From assembly GCA_021775805.1 (NCBI GenBank), contig JAJFHD010000005.1:1-58628 (forward strand): DNA of 58,628 nucleotides, given 5' to 3'. Source of the DNA: Alphaproteobacteria bacterium (GTDB lineage: Bacteria > Pseudomonadota > Alphaproteobacteria > Rhizobiales > JAJFHC01). The notes beneath the pieces are model-generated. The model saw only the letters and a program-made list of their open reading frames with translations. It had not been told where the DNA came from and did not search any database. Of this stretch, positions 53,789 to 58,628 are shown in pieces. Positions within the stretch are counted from its first letter, which is position 1. Every line of letters starts with the position of its first letter. The translations under genes were made by a program, and so were the position numbers.

Positions 53789-54738
53789 GCGCCGACATCT
53801 GGAACCAAGGCCATACCGTTCACATTACGTCATTCTGGGGGTGGAGCCCTGAAACCTGGGGAAAGGTTGGATATTCACAAGCGGGCCGCCGTGAGACGGT
53901 TATCAAATCCACAACCGATCCATACATCATGGTCGTCTATATAACCAAACAAGCGCCGGGGGTGGACCGAGATACGCGCGGAAAAATTGTGGGATTCTAC
54001 CTCGTTTCACATGTTCAGGGGCACCGGGACAAATTTACAGATCCCATCCATCACGGACTCAATCGGGACCAATGGCAGTACGCGCTGAAGGCACTTAGAG
54101 CGTTCAGCTTTGTGCCGGAGTACCAGTTGGATATTGATACATTTGATCCAACCATCATAGAGCGTCCGATGGCTGTGTCGAAATTTGGAGAAGAAGCTCC
54201 ACCGGAGCGGGTCGAACTCCTGAATTCGCTGCCATTCATAGAGGTGCCAGTGTATGGCGGTACTCTTCCTGTAGATGAAACCATTCAGGTTCCCAAGCAG
54301 GGCCAATACAAGGTGAGAGCTGGTCCTGTAAATCGGTCTGGATACACGGTCGATGGGGAGCCCTTCGATACCGAAAAAGAGCTTTACGCCCTGCGTCTAA
54401 ATGGCGATACCGGCGTATTTCTGGGTGAACCCGCACGGGATCGGATTATCTTCAAAATCGGCTTGTCCATCAGCCCGAACTTTCGGTTGCAAGCTTTTCA
54501 GAAGGCATTGCCTGAAGGTGTGTTCTCGTGGGAACTGTACCGGACCACGCGATCAGACCAAATGAATCCCTATTCCTCGTTCGAGGCGGCCAAAGCGGGT
54601 GAAGATGTGATGAAAGACTTCCTTGGTCAGAACGCAGATTGGCTTGGAGGCGAGTTTTACGCTGCTACGCCAAAGCAGTTTAATACGGCCTGGAACTTGG
54701 GCAAAGATGCTGCATTCAAGTATGATGCGCAGACATAG
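53785..54738 (+). CDS. Unrecognised N-terminal domain fused to a GIY-YIG-like domain
   Basis: GTG 53785 follows AAAGGAGG by 4 bases and overlaps the methyltransferase stop. The 317-residue product has two parts. Residues 1-120 (DIWNQGHTVHITSFWGWSPETW, then GKIVGFYLVSHVQGHRDKF, and RDQWQYALKALRAFSF) look beta-rich and could be a nucleic-acid-binding module of PUA/EVE type; this is a guess. Residues 195-295 have the order of a GIY-YIG nuclease: ELYALRL (199-205), FKIG (223-226), Arg234, Glu273 and GGEFY (288-292). I infer a DNA nuclease or its relative; catalytic activity is not assured. Second gene of the operon. Confidence 0.6.
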   Translation: MSADIWNQGHTVHITSFWGWSPETWGKVGYSQAGRRETVIKSTTDPYIMVVYITKQAPGVDRDTRGKIVGFYLVSHVQGHRDKFTDPIHHGLNRDQWQYALKALRAFSFVPEYQLDIDTFDPTIIERPMAVSKFGEEAPPERVELLNSLPFIEVPVYGGTLPVDETIQVPKQGQYKVRAGPVNRSGYTVDGEPFDTEKELYALRLNGDTGVFLGEPARDRIIFKIGLSISPNFRLQAFQKALPEGVFSWELYRTTRSDQMNPYSSFEAAKAGEDVMKDFLGQNADWLGGEFYAATPKQFNTAWNLGKDAAFKYDAQT

Positions 54739-54765
54739 AAACAGAGTGAATTGCGAGCAATTCGA

Positions 54766-56808
54766 ATGACCAAATCAGTTCCCTCTGTCACCGTCACCTA
54801 CGCCCGCAACGGCAATTCCATCAAGTCGAACGAACTTGGCATGCGGGCCATGCAGGAACGCGCCTACGAAAAAAGAGGTGAGCAGTATCTTCTGATCAAG
54901 TCGCCGCCTGCGTCGGGCAAGAGCCGTGCGTTGATGTTCATCGCCCTCGACAAACTTGAGAATCAGGGGCTGAAACAGGCGATCGTCGTTGTCCCGGAAA
55001 AGTCGATTGGGTCGAGCTTTGCGGATGAGCCGCTGAGCAAGTTCGGTTTCTGGGCCGACTGGTCTGTTCAGCCGAAATGGAACCTGTGCAATGCGCCGGG
55101 AGAGGATGGCGGCAAGGTCAAGTCGGTCGGAGCGTTCCTGGAAGGCGATGACAAAGTGCTGGTCTGCACTCATGCGACCTTCCGCTTTGCCGTCGACAGG
55201 TTCGGGGTGGAAGCGTTTGACGATCGATTGATTGCGGTCGACGAGTTCCACCACGTCTCTGCCAACCCGGATAACAAGCTCGGGGCACATCTCGGTGACT
55301 TCATCGCCCGCGACAGGGTTCACGTTGTCGCCATGACCGGTTCATATTTCCGGGGCGATGCCGAGGCCGTGCTTGCTCCGAATGACGAGGCGAAGTTCGA
55401 TACGGTCACCTACACCTATTATGAGCAGTTGAACGGCTACACATATCTGAAGACGCTCGATATCGGGTATTTCTTTTACAGCGGCTCGTATGTCGACGAC
55501 ATCCTGAAAGTGCTCGACCCAGGTGAGAAGACGATCATTCATATTCCGAACGTGAATTCGCGCGAAAGCACAAAGGACAAGCACCGGGAAGTCGAGCACA
55601 TCATTGATGCCCTGGGCGAATGGCAGGGCACGGACCCATTGACCGGCTTTCAGCTCGTGACGTCGCCGGATGGCCGCAGGTTGAAGATCGCCGATCTGGT
55701 CGATGACGATCCGACCAAGCGAGAAAAGGTTTCGGCAGCGCTCAAGGACGTTGCGCACAAAAACCACCGCGATCATGTGGATATCATCATCGCCCTTGGC
55801 ATGGCCAAAGAAGGATTTGACTGGATTTGGTGCGAGCACGCCTTGACTGTCGGTTACCGTGCAAGCCTGACAGAGATCGTTCAGATCATCGGGCGGGCAA
55901 CCCGGGACGCCGAGGGCAAAACCCATGCGCGTTTCACCAATCTCATTGCCGAGCCGGATGCGTCTGAAGAGGCGGTAACCGAAGCCGTAAACGATACGCT
56001 CAAGGCAATCGCCGCAAGTTTGCTTATGGAACAGGTCCTCGCGCCACGCTTCAACTTCACACCCAAAAACCCCAATAATGGACCTGTCGAGGGATATGAC
56101 TATGGGGAGGGCGGCTACGATCCCAAGAAGGAGAATGTCGGCTTCAATGAAGACACCGGTCAGTTCCAGATGGAAATAAAGGGCCTCTCTGAGCCCAAGA
56201 CAGTAGAAGCGTCACGGATCTGCCAGGAGGACTTGAACGAGGTCGTTGCCGCCTTCGTACAAGACAAGACAACCATCGAGCGGGGCATATTTGATGAGGA
56301 ACTTGTACCGGAAGAACTGACCCAGGTTCGCATGGGCAAGATCGTCAAGGACAAGTATCCCGAGCTCGATGATCATGATCGGGAAGTGGTGCGCCAGCAT
56401 GCCGTCGCCGCTCTGAACTTGACCCAGAAGGCCAAGGAAATCGTCTTGAGCGGTGATGCTCAGGAGAAAGGGAACACGGCACTTATCGACGGGGTGCGCA
56501 AATATGCCATGGATGTTCGCGAGCTCGACATTGATCTGATTGACCGCATCAACCCGTTTGGAGAGGCTTACGCCATCCTTGCCAAGACCATGAGCGAAGA
56601 AAGCCTGAAACAGGTTGCCGCAATCATCTCCGGCAAGCGTGTCAATCTCACCCCTGAGGAGGCCCGTGACCTCGCCAAGCGCGCCTTGAAGTTCAAGCAG
56701 GAGCGCGGACGGCTTCCGTCGATCACGTCCCCGGATGCCTGGGAAAAACGAATGGCCGAAGGTGTGGCCTTCCTTGCCCGCATGAAAGCTGAGGCGGCAA
56801 GTGGCTAA
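54766..56808 (+). CDS. SF2 DEAD/DEAH-type helicase
   Basis: The 680-residue product has Walker A PPASGKSR (47-54), Walker B DEFH (159-162), TGS motif III (191-193), GMAKEGFDW (345-353) and motif VI QIIGRATR (373-380), all in the right order. This matches type III/restriction-type SF2 motors. The C-terminal ~280 residues hold no second enzyme motif, with helical linkers (VREIDIDLIDRI-like) instead. ATG 54766 is preferred over TTG 54751. The stop overlaps the following GTG by 8 bases. I infer a DNA translocase that serves the neighbouring nucleases. Confidence 0.88.
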   Translation: MTKSVPSVTVTYARNGNSIKSNELGMRAMQERAYEKRGEQYLLIKSPPASGKSRALMFIALDKLENQGLKQAIVVVPEKSIGSSFADEPLSKFGFWADWSVQPKWNLCNAPGEDGGKVKSVGAFLEGDDKVLVCTHATFRFAVDRFGVEAFDDRLIAVDEFHHVSANPDNKLGAHLGDFIARDRVHVVAMTGSYFRGDAEAVLAPNDEAKFDTVTYTYYEQLNGYTYLKTLDIGYFFYSGSYVDDILKVLDPGEKTIIHIPNVNSRESTKDKHREVEHIIDALGEWQGTDPLTGFQLVTSPDGRRLKIADLVDDDPTKREKVSAALKDVAHKNHRDHVDIIIALGMAKEGFDWIWCEHALTVGYRASLTEIVQIIGRATRDAEGKTHARFTNLIAEPDASEEAVTEAVNDTLKAIAASLLMEQVLAPRFNFTPKNPNNGPVEGYDYGEGGYDPKKENVGFNEDTGQFQMEIKGLSEPKTVEASRICQEDLNEVVAAFVQDKTTIERGIFDEELVPEELTQVRMGKIVKDKYPELDDHDREVVRQHAVAALNLTQKAKEIVLSGDAQEKGNTALIDGVRKYAMDVRELDIDLIDRINPFGEAYAILAKTMSEESLKQVAAIISGKRVNLTPEEARDLAKRALKFKQERGRLPSITSPDAWEKRMAEGVAFLARMKAEAASG

Positions 56809-58003
56809 ACAATTCACACAAGAAGATGACAAGCTTCTTGCCGAACTCGGGATCGAAGTTGAAGCGAAGAAAATCGCCGCCCGCACACCACGCGAGGTAC
56901 GAATCATTGCGGGCTTCGAGGAGATCCAGCGTTTCGTCGAAGAACACGGCCACGCACCACGACATGGCGAGAATGGAGACATATTTGAAAGGCTCTATGC
57001 CGTAAGGCTTGACCGTATTCGCGAGCTTGAAGAATGCAGAACACTGGTTGAACCGCTCGATCATCAGGGGCTTCTCATTGTTGCAGCTAACGCTCAGGCA
57101 TCCGATATCGACGGGTTAGACGACGACGCCCTTCTTGAGGAACTGGGCGTCGAGGCGGAAACAGCAGAGATAACCGCCCTGCGCCACGTTCGCTCACACG
57201 CTGAGAAGCAAGCGGCAGAAGAAATCGCCAATCGAGAAAGGTGTGAGGACTTCGACAAATTCAGACCCGTCTTCGACAAGGTTCGGCAAGAGCTGGAAGA
57301 TGGAGTTCGCACTACGCGGGAATTTGTCAAGGACGCGGGATTTCTGAAAGCGAGCATCAAACAGGGCGAGTTCTTTATTCTTGGTGGGCAAACCGCCTAT
57401 GTCGCAGAAGTAGGCGATCCAATCAAAGCCCCCAACGGCGAAAATGATGCCCGCCTGCGCGTGATTTATTCCAATGGTACCGAGAGCAATTTACTGCTGC
57501 GTTCATTGCAGCGGGCGCTTTATAAGGACGAGGCTGGAAGGCGGATTACCGAACCGACGGCCGGGCCGTTGTTTGCCGGTCGGACCGTCGACGGTGACGA
57601 GGCAAGCGGCACGATCTATGTGCTTCGCAGCAAGTCAGAACATCCGACTGTCGCAGAGCACCGGGATGTGCTCCACAAGATTGGCGTCACAAGCGGCAAG
57701 GTAGAACGGCGCATTGCCAATGCGAGGCTCGATCCGACGTTTCTGATGGCTGATGTCGAGGTTGTGGCAACTTACGAACTCTACAATATCAATCGCAGCA
57801 AGCTCGAAAAACTCATTCATCGAGTGTTCGATGCTGCCCGACTGGAGATTGAGATCAGAGATCGCTTTGGCAATCCGATTGTGCCGCGCGAATGGTTTCT
57901 TGTTCCGCTTTTCGTGATTGATGGAGCGGTTCAGAAGATTAAGGACGGTGAGATTTCGAATTATGTCTATGATATAAATTCAGCTCAACTGATTAGCCAA
58001 TAA
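56801..58003 (+). CDS. GIY-YIG-like (T5orf172/MUG113-type) nuclease domain protein
   Basis: GTG 56801 overlaps the helicase stop; GAGG lies 7 bases upstream. The 400-residue product has a charged, helical N-terminal half (LLAELGIEVEAKKIAARTPREV, and about residues 105-180 likely coiled coil). Residues 269-385 carry a GIY-YIG-like core: GTIYVL (270-275), KIG (293-295), Arg303, Glu336 and REWF (363-366). This pattern is typical of the T5orf172 branch. It probably cuts DNA. Last gene of the four-gene operon. Confidence 0.82.
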   Translation: MAKQFTQEDDKLLAELGIEVEAKKIAARTPREVRIIAGFEEIQRFVEEHGHAPRHGENGDIFERLYAVRLDRIRELEECRTLVEPLDHQGLLIVAANAQASDIDGLDDDALLEELGVEAETAEITALRHVRSHAEKQAAEEIANRERCEDFDKFRPVFDKVRQELEDGVRTTREFVKDAGFLKASIKQGEFFILGGQTAYVAEVGDPIKAPNGENDARLRVIYSNGTESNLLLRSLQRALYKDEAGRRITEPTAGPLFAGRTVDGDEASGTIYVLRSKSEHPTVAEHRDVLHKIGVTSGKVERRIANARLDPTFLMADVEVVATYELYNINRSKLEKLIHRVFDAARLEIEIRDRFGNPIVPREWFLVPLFVIDGAVQKIKDGEISNYVYDINSAQLISQ

Positions 58004-58159
58004 TCGCAATATCTACTGACTGGTGCACCTATTTGTTGCGCTCGTTGTCCGAAGCGCAAATTTTTGAACTCTTGAGTTCAGAAGGCTTTCAGAAGAATGA
58101 GAAGATAAGCAAGCCTCGTCGCCCAAGTATAATCCCTGAGGTTTCTCCGCCTTGGCGGT

Positions 58160-58522
58160 TCATGAGTTGTCCCTGACTGACAAAGCGCAAAACCCGTGTT
58201 CTTCTGGCAAGAACTCACCATGCCAGGAGCGAAAAATGTCATCGACTCTCTCGGATTCGATGATGCGGGCTTCCATTCGTGTCAGCGTGCGCACATTCAT
58301 CCAAGCTTCATAGTCGGTCAGTTGGTGTCGAATATAGTTGTGTGCAGAAATGTATATTGCCCGGTCAATGGAAACATCGAACCACGCCTTTCTCTGAACG
58401 CGCCACATAATCTTGTTCCGATGTTTGGTGGGGCAGTTAGGCAGAATTTGATCGAAGCGCGGTTTGATCGCTGCCCTCGAGAATATTGCCTTGATCCGTG
58501 CCATCGCCACCACGTCACTCAC
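58160..58522 (-). CDS. DUF2293-domain protein
   Basis: GTG 58522 overlaps the stop of the upstream gene by four bases (GTGA). The 120-residue product contains RIKAIFSRAAIKPRFDQILPNC and AIYISAHNYIRHQLTDYEAWMNV, which fits DUF2293 (a conserved H-x-x-T-D-Y segment). The family is small and has no known activity. It points toward the defence-like operon and ends 156 bases from it; no gene is seen in that gap. Confidence 0.7.
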   Translation of the reverse strand: MSDVVAMARIKAIFSRAAIKPRFDQILPNCPTKHRNKIMWRVQRKAWFDVSIDRAIYISAHNYIRHQLTDYEAWMNVRTLTRMEARIIESERVDDIFRSWHGEFLPEEHGFCALSVRDNS

Positions 58523-58628
58523 TGTCGGAACGCCTCGCCTTTGTACTTCTTCGGGCCGGGAATGAACTTGTCGATGGCTGCAAACGCGGAACCGTCGTGA
58601 TCTGCTGCAAACTTCAGTCCTAGAACGG
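58519..58628 (-). CDS. C-terminal end of a gene cut by the window edge
   Basis: The last 35 codons of a minus-strand frame are present and end in TGA (58519-58521): the tail reads GLKFAADHDGSAFAAIDKFI, then PGPKKYKGEAFRQ. It overlaps the DUF2293 start by four bases, so it is probably the first gene of a coupled pair. The fragment is too short to name. Confidence 0.5.
   Translation of the reverse strand, partial: VLGLKFAADHDGSAFAAIDKFIPGPKKYKGEAFRQ

Noticed and set aside
1..58628. CRISPR array, tRNA or rRNA genes, integrase or insertion sequence
   Set aside because: No regularly spaced repeats, cloverleaf-like sequence or transposase motif was seen on either strand; short RNA genes could still be missed by eye.

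Overview
The window reads as a chromosomal segment of a GC-rich alphaproteobacterium. This rests on gene content and not on a marker gene: a heterotetrameric sarcosine oxidase operon (soxBDAG), many LysE, DMT and MFS exporters, PotABCD-type and M19/M20 peptidase genes, a DUF2293 protein and a perfect FNR/FixK-type box. No rRNA, tRNA, CRISPR array, integrase or insertion sequence was recognised. The sequence enters possibly inside one gene on the left and cuts one gene on the right.

Layout. 1-13.5 kb is mostly metabolism and transport: an Fe-S CCG-domain protein, a periplasmic 5'-nucleotidase, a Tat-exported thioredoxin-like protein, a flavodoxin-like protein with an FNR-type palindrome upstream, two AraC regulators each divergent from an exporter gene, an M19 dipeptidase and a four-gene PotBCDA-type ABC importer. 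14.1-19.4 kb holds a LysR regulator, then DUF4142, cupredoxin, DUF488 and unknown secreted proteins, two cytochrome P460-family hemoproteins, a truncated hemoglobin and an NTF2-like protein. A 33-bp element (28/33 identical) lies in front of both the first operon and the P460 operon, which suggests one regulon, perhaps for nitrosative or redox stress. 19.5-34.5 kb contains a class III nucleotidyl cyclase, two GST-type proteins, a glycosyltransferase-like protein, M20 peptidase, LysE, MFS and DMT transporters, cupin and SnoaL-like proteins, two LysR regulators and a fold-type IV aminotransferase resembling (R)-amine transaminases.

34.5-42.7 kb is an accessory module: two divergent very large genes encode proteins with an N-terminal TIR-like domain, one transmembrane helix and a long C-terminal repeat domain (TPR in one, about 16 WD40 repeats in the other). 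The WD40 gene overlaps a gene for an exported RHS/YD-repeat protein. 43-49 kb carries an enol-lactonase-like hydrolase divergent from soxBDAG. 49.2-50.7 kb encodes a large exported protein of unknown role.

51.0-58.0 kb is the strongest candidate for a new or little-described system. It is a tightly packed four-gene operon: an MmeI/YeeA-like adenine-type DNA methyltransferase without a visible fused nuclease and with a strikingly AT-rich target-recognition segment, a protein with an unrecognised N-terminal domain and a GIY-YIG-like C-terminal domain, an SF2 helicase, and a second GIY-YIG-like protein. It looks like a modification-dependent defence system in which helicase and nuclease act in trans. 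A DUF2293 gene and the end of another gene follow on the opposite strand.
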